64,000 bases of DNA, taken from Pseudomonas kermanshahensis (GTDB lineage: Bacteria > Pseudomonadota > Gammaproteobacteria > Pseudomonadales > Pseudomonadaceae). The notes below the pieces were generated by a model, which was not told where the DNA came from, searched no databases, and saw only the letters and a list, made by a program, of their open reading frames with translations. The position numbers were made by a program, and so were the translations under genes. Location: the NCBI RefSeq assembly GCF_014269205.2, contig NZ_JABWRY020000002.1:344545-408544 (forward strand), given 5' to 3'. Positions 26,978 through 38,019 of the stretch are shown piece by piece (position 1 is the first letter of the stretch; each line of letters starts with the position of its first letter).

Positions 26978-28594
26978 TTGCCCCACACCCCCCAACGCCG
27001 CTGGTACCTCCCGGTCGCCCTGGTCGCCGCCCTGGTGCTGTTGCCTCTGAGCGTCCTGCTGCTGTCATGGCAGTCGATCGACCTGCAGATCTGGTCACAC
27101 CTGCTCGACACCCAGATGAGCCGCCTGCTCGGCAACACCCTGACCCTGGTAGTAGGCGTAGGCATCGGCGTGACCGTATTGGGGGTCAGCCTGGCCTGGC
27201 TCACCAGCCTCTGCGAATTCCCTGGCCGGCGCTGGCTGGACTGGGCGCTGATGCTGCCGTTTGCCATCCCCGCCTACGTGCTGGCATTCGTTTTCGTCGG
27301 CCTGCTGGATTTTGCCGGCCCGGTGCAAAGCGCCCTGCGCGAAGTATTCGGGCCGATGCGCCTGCCGCGCGTGCGCTCCACGGGCGGGGTGATCATCGTG
27401 CTCGTGCTGGTGTTCTACCCCTATGTCTACCTGCTGGCGCGCACGGCCTTCCTGGCGCAGGGCAGGGGGCTGATGGAGGCGGCCCGGGTACTGGGGCTGT
27501 CACCGCTGCAGGCGTTCTGGCGCGTCGCACTGCCCATGGCGCGGCCGGCGATCGGTGCCGGTATCGCCCTGGCATTGATGGAAACCCTGGCCGACTTCGG
27601 TGCGGTGGCGGTGTTCAATTTCGACACCTTCACCACCGCCATCTACAAGACCTGGTACGGTTTCTTCAGCCTGTCCAGCGCGGCCCAGTTGGCCAGCCTG
27701 CTGCTGTTGGCGGTGATGCTGGTGCTGTACGGCGAGCGCCGTGCCCGCGGCGCGAGCCGTACGGGTAATGAGCGCGCGCGTGGCAAGGCGCTCTATCACC
27801 TGCGTGGGGCCAAGGCGCTGCTGGCCAGCGGCTGGTGCCTGCTGGTGTTCGCTTGTGCCTTCGTCATACCGCTGCTGCAACTGCTGGTGTGGTGCTGGCA
27901 GCGCGGGCGGCATGACCTGGACGAGCGTTATGTCGGCCTGGTGCTGCACACTTTGTACCTGGGCGGCATGGCCGCATTGATCACGGTGAGCGTGGCGCTG
28001 CTGCTGGCCTTCGCCCGGCGCCAGGCGCCGACCGGCGGCATCCGCGCCGGGGTCGGCCTGGCCAACCTTGGTTATGCCCTGCCAGGCTCGGTGCTGGCCG
28101 TGTCGATCATGCTGGCCTTCAGTTACCTCGATAACCAGCTGGTGGTGCCGATTTCGACGTGGCTGGGCGGCGCTGGCAAACCCTTGCTGCTGGGCAGCCT
28201 TGCGGCCTTGCTGCTGGCCTACCTGGTGCGCTTCATCGCCGTGGCCTACGGGCCGCTGGAAAGCAGCCTGGAGCGCATCCGCCCCTCGTTGCCAGAGGCT
28301 TCGCGCAGCTTGGGCGTCGGCGGCGTGGCATTGTTTTTCAAGGTGTATCTGCCGTTGCTGGTGCCCGGTGCACTGAGTGCTGCCCTGCTGGTATTCGTCG
28401 ATGTGTTGAAGGAAATGCCGGCCACCTTGCTGATGCGCCCGTTCGGCTGGGACACCTTGGCGGTACGGGTGTTCGAGATGACCAGCGAGGGCGAGTGGGC
28501 ACGTGCCTCGCTGCCTGCCTTGACCCTGGTGCTGGTGGGCTTGCTGCCGGTCATCGGGCTGATTCGCCGCTCAGCTCGGCGCCCCGGTCACTGA
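26978..28594 (+). CDS. Iron(III)-type ABC transporter permease (two permease units fused)
   Basis: The 538-residue permease starts at TTG (26978), preceded by GAGAG; no ATG suits better. It has about twelve transmembrane helices and two permease signature loops, MEAARVLGLSPLQAFWRVALP in the first half and LPEASRSLGVGGVALFFKVYLP in the second. That is the FbpB layout. It follows the binding-protein gene in the same direction. No ATPase gene accompanies the pair here, so it must use an ATPase encoded elsewhere. Confidence 0.9.
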   Translation: MPHTPQRRWYLPVALVAALVLLPLSVLLLSWQSIDLQIWSHLLDTQMSRLLGNTLTLVVGVGIGVTVLGVSLAWLTSLCEFPGRRWLDWALMLPFAIPAYVLAFVFVGLLDFAGPVQSALREVFGPMRLPRVRSTGGVIIVLVLVFYPYVYLLARTAFLAQGRGLMEAARVLGLSPLQAFWRVALPMARPAIGAGIALALMETLADFGAVAVFNFDTFTTAIYKTWYGFFSLSSAAQLASLLLLAVMLVLYGERRARGASRTGNERARGKALYHLRGAKALLASGWCLLVFACAFVIPLLQLLVWCWQRGRHDLDERYVGLVLHTLYLGGMAALITVSVALLLAFARRQAPTGGIRAGVGLANLGYALPGSVLAVSIMLAFSYLDNQLVVPISTWLGGAGKPLLLGSLAALLLAYLVRFIAVAYGPLESSLERIRPSLPEASRSLGVGGVALFFKVYLPLLVPGALSAALLVFVDVLKEMPATLLMRPFGWDTLAVRVFEMTSEGEWARASLPALTLVLVGLLPVIGLIRRSARRPGH

Positions 28595-28723
28595 CAGTAA
28601 GGATGCCAGCCTGCGCCCATGCGGCTACAATGCGCGGCATTCGCGCGGCGGGTCCTACAAGAAGAGCTGACGACCAAACGTCATCGACCGCCGCCGCTTC
28701 GCCACGCCCGGAAGGAGAAACCC

Positions 28724-29806
28724 ATGGGACAGCGCACGCTTTTGTATGACCTGCACCTGGCGCTCGGCGCCAAGACGGTCGATTTTGGCGGTTGGGACAT
28801 GCCCCTGCACTATGGCTCGCAAGTCGAGGAGCACCATCAGGTGCGCAGTGACTGCGGGGTCTTCGATGTTTCCCATATGACCGTGATCGACATCAGTGGC
28901 CGTGATGCTACCGCTTGGTTGCAGCATTTGCTGGCCAACGATGTTGCCCGCCTCGACAGTGTCGGCAAGGCGCTGTACAGCCCACTGCTCAACCAAGAGG
29001 GCGGGGTCATCGATGACCTCATCGCCTATCGCACCGAAGCCGGCTACCGCCTGGTCACCAACGCCGCTACCCGCGCCAAGGTGCTGGCTTGGCTCAAGGC
29101 CCAGCAAAGCGGGTTCTCGGTCGATTTCGAGGTGCGCCCGGACCTGGCCATTCTGGCCATCCAAGGCCCGCAGGCCCGGGACAAGGTCGCCGCCTTGCTC
29201 AGCGCCTCGCGCGCCGCACTGATTCGCGCGCTGCGCCCGTTCGAAGGCATTGCCGACGGTGAATGGTTCATTGCCCGCACCGGTTATACCGGTGAAGACG
29301 GCCTCGAGATCATCCTGCCAGGCCACGAGGCCGTTACCTTCTACAACGACCTGGTCGGCGCCGGCATCGCCCCCAGTGGCCTGGGCGCCCGTGACACCCT
29401 GCGCCTGGAAGCCGGCATGAACCTGTATGGCCAGGACATCGACGAAACCCACACCCCACTCACCTCCAACCTGGGCTGGAGCATCGCCTGGGAGCCGGCT
29501 GAGCGCGAGTTCATCGGCCGCGCGGGCCTGCTGGAGGAAATCGAGCAAGGTGTGAAGGAAAAACTGGTTGGCCTGGTGCTGGAAGAACGCGGTGTTTTGC
29601 GTGCCCATCAGGTGGTTCGCGTTGCTGGCATTGGCGAAGGGGAGATCACCAGTGGTAGTTTCTCTCCTACGCTGAGCAAGTCTATTGCCCTGGCGCGTTT
29701 ACCCATGGCCACCGGCGACCGCGCCGAGGTCGAGATTCGCGGCAAGTGGTACCCGGTGCGGGTGGTCAAACCGACCTTCGTGCGCCACGGCAAAATCCTG
29801 ATTTGA
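28724..29806 (+). CDS. gcvT: Aminomethyltransferase, glycine cleavage T protein
   Basis: GcvT transfers the aminomethyl carbon from lipoyl-GcvH to THF, yielding 5,10-methylene-THF and ammonia. The 360-residue protein starts MGQRTLLYDLHLALGAKTVDFGGWDMP after GGAAGGAG. It contains the folate/lipoyl site block FDVSHMTVIDISGRDA, LITRLT-type IDDLIAYR, and RTGYTGEDGLEI. The longer reading to 28619 has an unlikely N-terminus. A TACAAT (28625-28630) could be a -10. No glycine riboswitch is seen in the 130-base leader. Confidence 0.97.
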   Translation: MGQRTLLYDLHLALGAKTVDFGGWDMPLHYGSQVEEHHQVRSDCGVFDVSHMTVIDISGRDATAWLQHLLANDVARLDSVGKALYSPLLNQEGGVIDDLIAYRTEAGYRLVTNAATRAKVLAWLKAQQSGFSVDFEVRPDLAILAIQGPQARDKVAALLSASRAALIRALRPFEGIADGEWFIARTGYTGEDGLEIILPGHEAVTFYNDLVGAGIAPSGLGARDTLRLEAGMNLYGQDIDETHTPLTSNLGWSIAWEPAEREFIGRAGLLEEIEQGVKEKLVGLVLEERGVLRAHQVVRVAGIGEGEITSGSFSPTLSKSIALARLPMATGDRAEVEIRGKWYPVRVVKPTFVRHGKILI

Positions 29807-29857
29807 ATAATTTTTAACCGGCGGGCCGACCGCTGAGCCAATCGAGGAATTCAAGAC

Positions 29858-30241
29858 ATGAGCAATATCCCCGCCGAACTGCGTTTTGCCGAAAGCCACG
29901 AGTGGGCACGCCTGGAAAGCGACGGCACAGTGACCGTTGGCATCAGCGACCACGCACAGGAAGCCCTGGGTGACGTCGTGTTCGTCGAACTGGCGGAAGT
30001 CGGCAAGGTGTTCGCCCAAGGCGACGCGGCTGGCGTGGTCGAATCGGTCAAGGCTGCTTCCGACATCTACGCCCCGATCGGTGGCGAAGTGATCGCGGTC
30101 AACGAAGCACTGGCCGACAGCCCTGAGCTGCTCAATGAAGAGCCTTACGGTGCCTGGATCTTCAAGCTGAAGCCAAGCGACAAGGCTGAGCTGGACAAGC
30201 TGCTGGATGCTGCGGGTTATCAGGCTGCTATCGGCGAGTAA
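29858..30241 (+). CDS. gcvH: Glycine cleavage system H protein
   Basis: The 127-residue lipoyl carrier shuttles the aminomethyl group from GcvP to GcvT. The lipoylated lysine is K65 in [13 protein letters not shown]. The start follows a CGAGGAATTC ribosome site. Lies 51 bases after gcvT; a REPIN and a 43-base hairpin separate it from gcvP. Confidence 0.98.
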   Translation: MSNIPAELRFAESHEWARLESDGTVTVGISDHAQEALGDVVFVELAEVGKVFAQGDAAGVVESVKAASDIYAPIGGEVIAVNEALADSPELLNEEPYGAWIFKLKPSDKAELDKLLDAAGYQAAIGE

Positions 30242-30248
30242 TACCGCG

Positions 30249-30340
30249 TCGCCTTGTTCGCGGCTAAAGCCGCTCCCACAGGTACTGCACTGCAGCTGAT
30301 ACCCCTGTAGGAGCGGGTTTACCCGCGATGAGGCCGGGCC
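30249..30340. repeat. REPIN between gcvH and gcvP
   Basis: CCTTGTTCGCGGCTAAAGCC... and a complementary arm GGAGCGGGTTTACCCGCGATGAGG flank about 30 bases. Arms are diverged from each other. It lies within the gcv operon. Confidence 0.88.
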
Positions 30341-30372
30341 TGCAAGCAAGTTTCCCCGCACAATCGGCAATC

Positions 30373-30414
30373 CTTCCTAGACTTATAAGTCTCCATGAGG
30401 CCTGGTCTAGGAAG
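30373..30414 (+). promoter_or_regulatory. Competing hairpins over the gcvP ribosome site
   Basis: CTTCCTAGAC (30373-30382) pairs perfectly with GTCTAGGAAG (30405-30414), covering the AGGAAG of the ribosome-binding site. The left arm and the loop also contain the palindrome AGACTTATAAGTCT (30379-30392), which uses the same left-arm bases, so both hairpins cannot form fully at once. This looks like a translation or attenuation switch, although the trigger is unknown. Confidence 0.5.
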
Positions 30415-30425
30415 AGAGCGTCGTC

Positions 30426-33299
<2,874 letters not shown>

Positions 33300-33326
33300 T
33301 TTTTTGGGGGGCTGGCCCCCCAAAAA
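33300..33326. terminator. Bidirectional terminator between gcvP and the DUF2388 gene
   Basis: A TTTTTT run, GGGGGG, a CTGG loop, CCCCCC and AAAAA directly follow the gcvP stop. The symmetric T and A runs make it work on both strands; the DUF2388 gene ends two bases further on. Confidence 0.93.
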
Positions 33327-33327
33327 C

Positions 33328-33642
33328 TTATTCGGCTACCGCGTTCTTGGCCAGGATGGCATTGGCCAGTTCCATGTCGCTGGCCTGCATCCCTGGGTTT
33401 TCAGCGCGCACCTGGCGCATCGCCGATTCCAGGAACGGCCCGCGGATTGCGCCTTCACTGGCTACGAAGCTGCCGGCGTCATCCTGCGCGGCCATTACCA
33501 GTTTGTGATCCTTCGACGTCAGGTAGGTCGACGCCGTGGTTGCACCGGAAGAAATCACGTTACGCCAGAAGGTATCGGCCATGGCGGAGCCCATTGGCAG
33601 CGAAAGCAAGGCAGCGGTCGCGATGGCGGTTTTGAGACGCAT
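33328..33642 (-). CDS. DUF2388 periplasmic protein
   Basis: A 104-residue exported protein: signal peptide MRLKTAIATAALLSLPMGSAMA, then DTFWRNVISSGATTASTYLTS, the sequence of the DUF2388 family found widely in Pseudomonas. Its tail is Ala-rich and ends NAVAE. It has been called a Holliday-junction-like protein in some annotations, which the signal peptide contradicts. Function unknown. Confidence 0.88.
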   Translation of the reverse strand: MRLKTAIATAALLSLPMGSAMADTFWRNVISSGATTASTYLTSKDHKLVMAAQDDAGSFVASEGAIRGPFLESAMRQVRAENPGMQASDMELANAILAKNAVAE

Positions 33643-33730
33643 GTTGAAACACCTCGAAGGGTGAGGGTTGAAGATGCGCGGTTTGATTCTGCCGAGGGGG
33701 GCAAGTTCCTTGAATACAAGGGTTTTTTGC

Positions 33731-35416
33731 TCAGGAGCAGGCCCTTAGCACTTCCTCTGTAGCGGTCAGGCCCCGGGCCACTTTCGCCTCCCCGCAGCGG
33801 CGCAGGTCTACCAAGCCTTCGGTCAGCGCCTGGCGTCGCAACTGCGCCAGGTCGGTGTGTGGGCCTATCTGCGCGCGCAGGCTTTCGCTGGGTATCAACA
33901 GTTCGAACAGGCCAGTACGGCCCTGAAAACCGGTACCGCGACAGGTGCGGCAGGGCTGGCCGCTGGCTGCCGAGGCACAACCCTGGCAATCGCCGCACAA
34001 GGTGCGAATCAGGCGCTGCGCCATGACCCCGATCAGCGTTGCCTTGATCAGGTAATCAGCCACGCCCAGTTCCTGCAGCCGGGTGATCGCGCCGCAGGCA
34101 TCGTTGGTGTGCAGGGTCGACAGCACCAGGTGCCCGGTGAGGGCTGCCTGCACGGCCACCAGGGCGGTTTCCCGGTCGCGGATCTCGCCGATCATGATGA
34201 TGTCCGGGTCCTGGCGCAGCATCGCCCGCACGCCGTCGGCGAAGCACAGGCCCAGTGCGGGCTGGACTTGCAGTTGGTTGAAGGCCGGCTCCAGCCGCTC
34301 GATGGGGTCTTCGATGGTGCACAGGTTGACTTGCGGGGTGGCCAGCAGCTTGAGGCTGGCGTAGAGCGTGCTGGTCTTGCCTGACCCCGTGGGGCCTGTC
34401 ACCAGGATGATGCCCTGGCGTTGGCCCAGCAGCGCGCGCCATTGCTCCAGTTGCTGCCCTTCCAGGCCCAGGCGGTCGAAGTCTTCATGCAACTGTTGCG
34501 GGTCGAACAGGCGCAGTACCAGTTTTTCGCCAAAGGGCGTCGGCAAGGTCGACAGGCGCAATTCCACTTCGCCGCCGCCGGCAAGGCGGCTTTGCAACCG
34601 GCCGTCCTGTGGCCGGCGTTTCTCTGCCACATCCATGCGCCCGAGGTGTTTGAGGCGGCTGACCAGCGCCAGGGTGACGCCAGCGGGGAAGGCGTAGACG
34701 GTGTGCAGCAGGCCGTCGATGCGGTAGCGCAGCTGCCCTTTTTCGCGACGGGGCTCCAGGTGGATATCGCTGGCGCGTTGCTCGATGGCGTACTGCAGCA
34801 GCCAGTCGACGATGTGCACGATATGGGCATCGTCGGCGCTGGCTTCTGCCTGGCGTTTGCCCAGCTCCAGCAGGTGTTCGAGCTCGCCCAGGCTGGCTGA
34901 CTGCTGGTGCTGCGCGCCCTGTACCGATTGGGCCAGGCGGAAGAACGACTGCCCCAGCTGGCGGATCTGCAGCGGGCTGGCCAGCACGCGGCGGATGGGC
35001 CTGCCCAGGCCCCTGGCCAAGTCCGCTTGCCAGTCATCCTGATAGGGCTGTGCGCTGGCCACGGTGACGCCGGAAGGGTCGGCGGCGACGACGAGAATGC
35101 CATGGCGCTGGGCGAAAGCGGGGGAGATCAGCCCGCTGACCTGGGCCATGTCGAGTTGCATGGGGTCGATGCGCAGGAACGGCTGGCCGATCTTGTCAGC
35201 CAGCCATTGGCAGAGGCGGTCCAGGTCCAGGGGCTGGCCGGGGTGCTTGCGGTCTTCAAGGCCGGGGGCGGCGATGAGCTCCAGAGGGTGGCAGGTCGGC
35301 CGTGACGCGGCCTGCTCCAGTACCAGCAGGGTGTCGCTGGCGTCCAGGTGCCGGTCGGTGAGCAAGGCCTGGAGCAGGCGCTTGAGGTCGAGGGCTTGGT
35401 TGTCGGGGCTATGCAT
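33731..35416 (-). CDS. Orphan GspE/PilB-type secretion ATPase
   Basis: The 561-residue protein has an N-terminal GspE/MshEN-like domain (about residues 40-170) and a C-terminal AAA-type domain. The Walker A GPTGSGKTSTLYASL lies near residue 340, the Asp box and Walker B block (DPDIIMIGEIRDRETA) near 410 and the His box LSTLHTND near 437. A C-terminal CGDC...CRTC tetracysteine motif, the zinc site of GspE/PilB enzymes, spans about 470-495. These ATPases power type II secretion or type IV pilus assembly. No pil or gsp partner lies nearby. The start at 35416 (MHSPDNQALDLKRLL) is preferred over an in-frame start at 35485. Confidence 0.9.
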   Translation of the reverse strand: MHSPDNQALDLKRLLQALLTDRHLDASDTLLVLEQAASRPTCHPLELIAAPGLEDRKHPGQPLDLDRLCQWLADKIGQPFLRIDPMQLDMAQVSGLISPAFAQRHGILVVAADPSGVTVASAQPYQDDWQADLARGLGRPIRRVLASPLQIRQLGQSFFRLAQSVQGAQHQQSASLGELEHLLELGKRQAEASADDAHIVHIVDWLLQYAIEQRASDIHLEPRREKGQLRYRIDGLLHTVYAFPAGVTLALVSRLKHLGRMDVAEKRRPQDGRLQSRLAGGGEVELRLSTLPTPFGEKLVLRLFDPQQLHEDFDRLGLEGQQLEQWRALLGQRQGIILVTGPTGSGKTSTLYASLKLLATPQVNLCTIEDPIERLEPAFNQLQVQPALGLCFADGVRAMLRQDPDIIMIGEIRDRETALVAVQAALTGHLVLSTLHTNDACGAITRLQELGVADYLIKATLIGVMAQRLIRTLCGDCQGCASAASGQPCRTCRGTGFQGRTGLFELLIPSESLRAQIGPHTDLAQLRRQALTEGLVDLRRCGEAKVARGLTATEEVLRACS

Positions 35417-35507
35417 GGCGGCGTCCTTGCCAGGAGGGGAGTCCTGTTGAAGGCTAGTCGGGTGCGGTGCGCTTACGGCGGGCAAAGGGTTTCTGGATCT
35501 TGCGGTG

Positions 35508-35813
35508 TCACACCACCGCCAGCTCCACGCGCGCCAGGTTCATCAGGCTAACTTCGCCCACACACACCAAGTTGCGCAATTTTTGCGCAATCACCTCGGC
35601 CCGGTGCCAGCTCAGCCCGCCAATGCCGATCTCGATGGCGAGCCAGTCATCCTGTTGGCTGACCTGCACGTGGTGTGGGGTCAGAAACTGCAAGGCAAAC
35701 AGGTTGAGCACCCGGCACAAGCTGTCGGGCTCGGCCTCGGCCTGCAGGCGGTAGTGCACGGTGCTGTGGGCGTTGCTGGCGGCCCAGGCGTCGGTACGTG
35801 GCAGTGCGTTCAT
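35508..35813 (-). CDS. ACT-like small protein of unknown function
   Basis: The 101-residue protein lacks signal or membrane segments. Its middle (YRLQAEAEPDSLCRVLNLFALQ, then VQVSQQDDWLAIEIGIGGLS and AEVIAQKLRNLVCVGEV) has the beta-alpha-beta pattern of an ACT or IlvM-like small regulatory subunit. It is divergent from the Lrp-family gene (126-base gap, which must hold both promoters) and 91 bases ahead of the GspE-like gene. Amino-acid binding is suggested by fold and neighbour only. Confidence 0.6.
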   Translation of the reverse strand: MNALPRTDAWAASNAHSTVHYRLQAEAEPDSLCRVLNLFALQFLTPHHVQVSQQDDWLAIEIGIGGLSWHRAEVIAQKLRNLVCVGEVSLMNLARVELAVV

Positions 35814-35939
35814 GCTGGTCTCCGCAAATGTGGGAGAAATTCTTGCACGTTGAGGCGGGTATTTTTTCGCTATGATTCGACCAATTGGCCGGTATGGCAG
35901 ATTGATCTATTTGGATTGTCGTGATCTGGAGAATTATTA

Positions 35940-36410
35940 ATGCACAGCGAACTGGACGCCTATGATCGGCGCATCCTCGAATTGCTGCAGGAGGACGCTT
36001 CGCTGTCCAGCGCACAGATCGCCGAGCGTGTGGGGCTTTCGCAGTCGCCGTGCTGGCGGCGCATTCAGCGGCTGAAGGAGGAGGGGGTGATACGTGGGCA
36101 GGTGACGCTGCTCGACCGCAAGAAGATCGGCCTGAACACGCAGATTTTTGCAGAGGTGAAGCTCAACGCGCACGGGCGCTCCAATTTCACCGAGTTCACC
36201 GAGGCGATCCGAGGTTTCCCGGAGGTGCTGGAATGTTATGTGCTGATGGGCTCGGTGGACTTCTTGCTGCGTATCGTTACCTCGGACATTGAGGCGTATG
36301 AGCGGTTTTTCTTCGAAAAACTGTCGAATGTGCCGGGGATTCAGGAGGTCAATTCGATCGTGGCGCTTTCGGAGATCAAATCCACCACCAGCCTGCCACT
36401 GTCGAGGTAG
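35940..36410 (+). CDS. Lrp/AsnC family transcriptional regulator
   Basis: The 156-residue protein has an N-terminal winged HTH (DAYDRRILELLQEDASLSSAQIAERVGLSQSPCWRRIQRLKEEGVI, residues 5-50) and a C-terminal RAM ligand domain (ECYVLMGSVDFLLRIVTSDI). It follows a CTGGAGAATT ribosome site. It is divergent from the ACT-like gene, an arrangement typical for a regulator and its target. Effector amino acid not visible. Confidence 0.95.
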   Translation: MHSELDAYDRRILELLQEDASLSSAQIAERVGLSQSPCWRRIQRLKEEGVIRGQVTLLDRKKIGLNTQIFAEVKLNAHGRSNFTEFTEAIRGFPEVLECYVLMGSVDFLLRIVTSDIEAYERFFFEKLSNVPGIQEVNSIVALSEIKSTTSLPLSR

Positions 36411-36418
36411 TACACGAC

Positions 36419-36516
36419 CTGTAGGAGCAGCCTTGTGCTGCGAAGGGGCCGGTTTGACCAGAAAAAATCTGTGGCAAAACGGGCCTCTTCGCAGCGCAAG
36501 GCTGCTCCTACAGGGC
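36419..36516. repeat. REPIN between convergent lrp-family and CYTH genes
   Basis: CCTGTAGGAGCAGCCTTGTG... and its complement ...AAGGCTGCTCCTACAGG flank a loop of about 45 bases. This is the AGCAGCCTTG(TG) type of REP core, with a GCTGCGAAG next to it. It can terminate both converging genes. Confidence 0.92.
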
Positions 36517-36528
36517 TAGCGACGCCGA

Positions 36529-37905
36529 TCAGGCCTTGAGCAGGTACTTCCAGCCACGGCTCTGATCAACCGCGCGGGCCTGCTCGATACGGGCTTCAAG
36601 CAGCTCGTCGGGCGTTTCGGACAGCGGCAGTTCAGCCAGCTCGTGCAGCTTTTTCAGGTCGCCGTACAGGCGGTCCATCTGCGGCGCTTCGAGCACCTGG
36701 CGGGCATGGTGCAGCCAGGCGAGCAGCTGTTCGATGCGCGGCAGCTGTTCGGCCAGGTCTTCCGGGCGCTGGGTGTACAGCGGCAGTTTCAGCGAACGGC
36801 CTTCTTCACCCAGCAGGTGCGCCATCCAGCTGGCCAGCTGCGCCTTGCCCTGGCGTTCGCCACGGCCTTTGCGCTCGACGGTCCAGCCACGGGCCAGCAG
36901 CCAGCGCGAGGTTTCCAGCGAGAACTGGCCCCAACGCACGTCTTCGAGTTCTTCGGCGAATTGCTCAGGCGCAGCGCGGCGGATGTCTTCGTCATCGTTG
37001 CCGGCCTGCACCAGTGGGCGCCAGTCTTCCAGCAGCGCGTCGAGGCTGGCGCGCAGCTCGCGGGTGGTGGCGCGCGGTGCGGCCTGGCCCAAGCTGGCGA
37101 CCAGTGCGCGCAGCTCGGCCAGAGACTGCACCCAGTCCTGCAGCAGGCGCCAGTGGCCATTGTGGCGGTATTGCTCGGCCAGGCGCTGGCTGCTGCCGAG
37201 CAACTGCCAGGCGAGGGCGGCGAAGGCATCGTCCAGGGCCATTTCGGCGTCCAGCTCGGTCTGCGGCAGGCCCAGCTCGTAGCTTTCGGGCTCCAGCAGG
37301 CGGTAGCCACGCTCGGCCTTGCTGATGTCGCAAGGCATCAGCGGCAGGCTGGCGGCGAGCTCGGCGGCCAGTTCCAGCAGGGCTTCAGGTGCGCCTTCGC
37401 GCAGCTCGAGCTCCAACTCGCAGATTTCTTCCTTGCGCTTGCCGGCGATCACGAAGCCCTGGTCCAGCGCGGCCTCGATCACGACCTTGCTCTTGCCGCG
37501 GCCCCAAGCGATTTCGGCGTATTCACGGCTGAAGTCAGTGGTGAACAGCGGCTTGATGGTTTTCTTGTCGAGCGCAGCCAACTGCTCGGGCCAGCAGGTG
37601 CCGTCGAGCTTTTTCAGGTCGAGCTTGACCTTGTCCAGGTGCCACTCGTACTCGTTGCGCTCGGACAGCCCGGCCACGCTTTGCCCGCGGCACTTCAAGG
37701 TCTGGATAATTGCATCACCATCGCGGCGCAGGCGCAGGGCGACACGGGCGGCGGAAAGCTCGCGCTCCGGAGTGTCGAAGTACTGGTTGAGCAGTTCACG
37801 GGTCTGCCAACCGGACTTGTTGCGCTTTTTCAGCAGGGGGTGCTCACGCAGGGCGGCAAGGGTCTCGCGGCTGGCGCGGAGCTTGAGTTCGGTTTCTTTG
37901 TGCAT
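36529..37905 (-). CDS. CYTH-CHAD domain protein (inorganic triphosphatase-like)
   Basis: The 458-residue protein has a CYTH domain at the N-terminus, with the ETELKLR metal/triphosphate motif near residue 5 and LRLRRDGDAIIQTLK near 57-71. A CHAD domain rich in conserved histidines and arginines follows (about residues 230-450: EQYRHNGHWRLLQDWVQSL). CYTH enzymes cleave triphosphates, and CHAD domains bind polyphosphate. Its presence in the same 40 kb as ppk and ppx fits a role in phosphate-polymer metabolism, but no physical link is shown. Confidence 0.93.
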   Translation of the reverse strand: MHKETELKLRASRETLAALREHPLLKKRNKSGWQTRELLNQYFDTPERELSAARVALRLRRDGDAIIQTLKCRGQSVAGLSERNEYEWHLDKVKLDLKKLDGTCWPEQLAALDKKTIKPLFTTDFSREYAEIAWGRGKSKVVIEAALDQGFVIAGKRKEEICELELELREGAPEALLELAAELAASLPLMPCDISKAERGYRLLEPESYELGLPQTELDAEMALDDAFAALAWQLLGSSQRLAEQYRHNGHWRLLQDWVQSLAELRALVASLGQAAPRATTRELRASLDALLEDWRPLVQAGNDDEDIRRAAPEQFAEELEDVRWGQFSLETSRWLLARGWTVERKGRGERQGKAQLASWMAHLLGEEGRSLKLPLYTQRPEDLAEQLPRIEQLLAWLHHARQVLEAPQMDRLYGDLKKLHELAELPLSETPDELLEARIEQARAVDQSRGWKYLLKA

Positions 37906-38019
37906 CGCAGGCTCGAAGGAGGGGCTCGTTGGCAGAGAGTCTACAGGAGTCGGCCGTCAACGGTTTATTCCAGACGGCAGATGGTCCTATGATGGGCAAC
38001 GCTTCCGAGGAGTACAGGC

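Noticed and set aside
28595..28723. Glycine riboswitch ahead of gcvT
   Set aside because: The 129-base leader lacks the conserved glycine aptamer motifs; only a possible TACAAT -10 and a GGAAGGAG ribosome site are evident.
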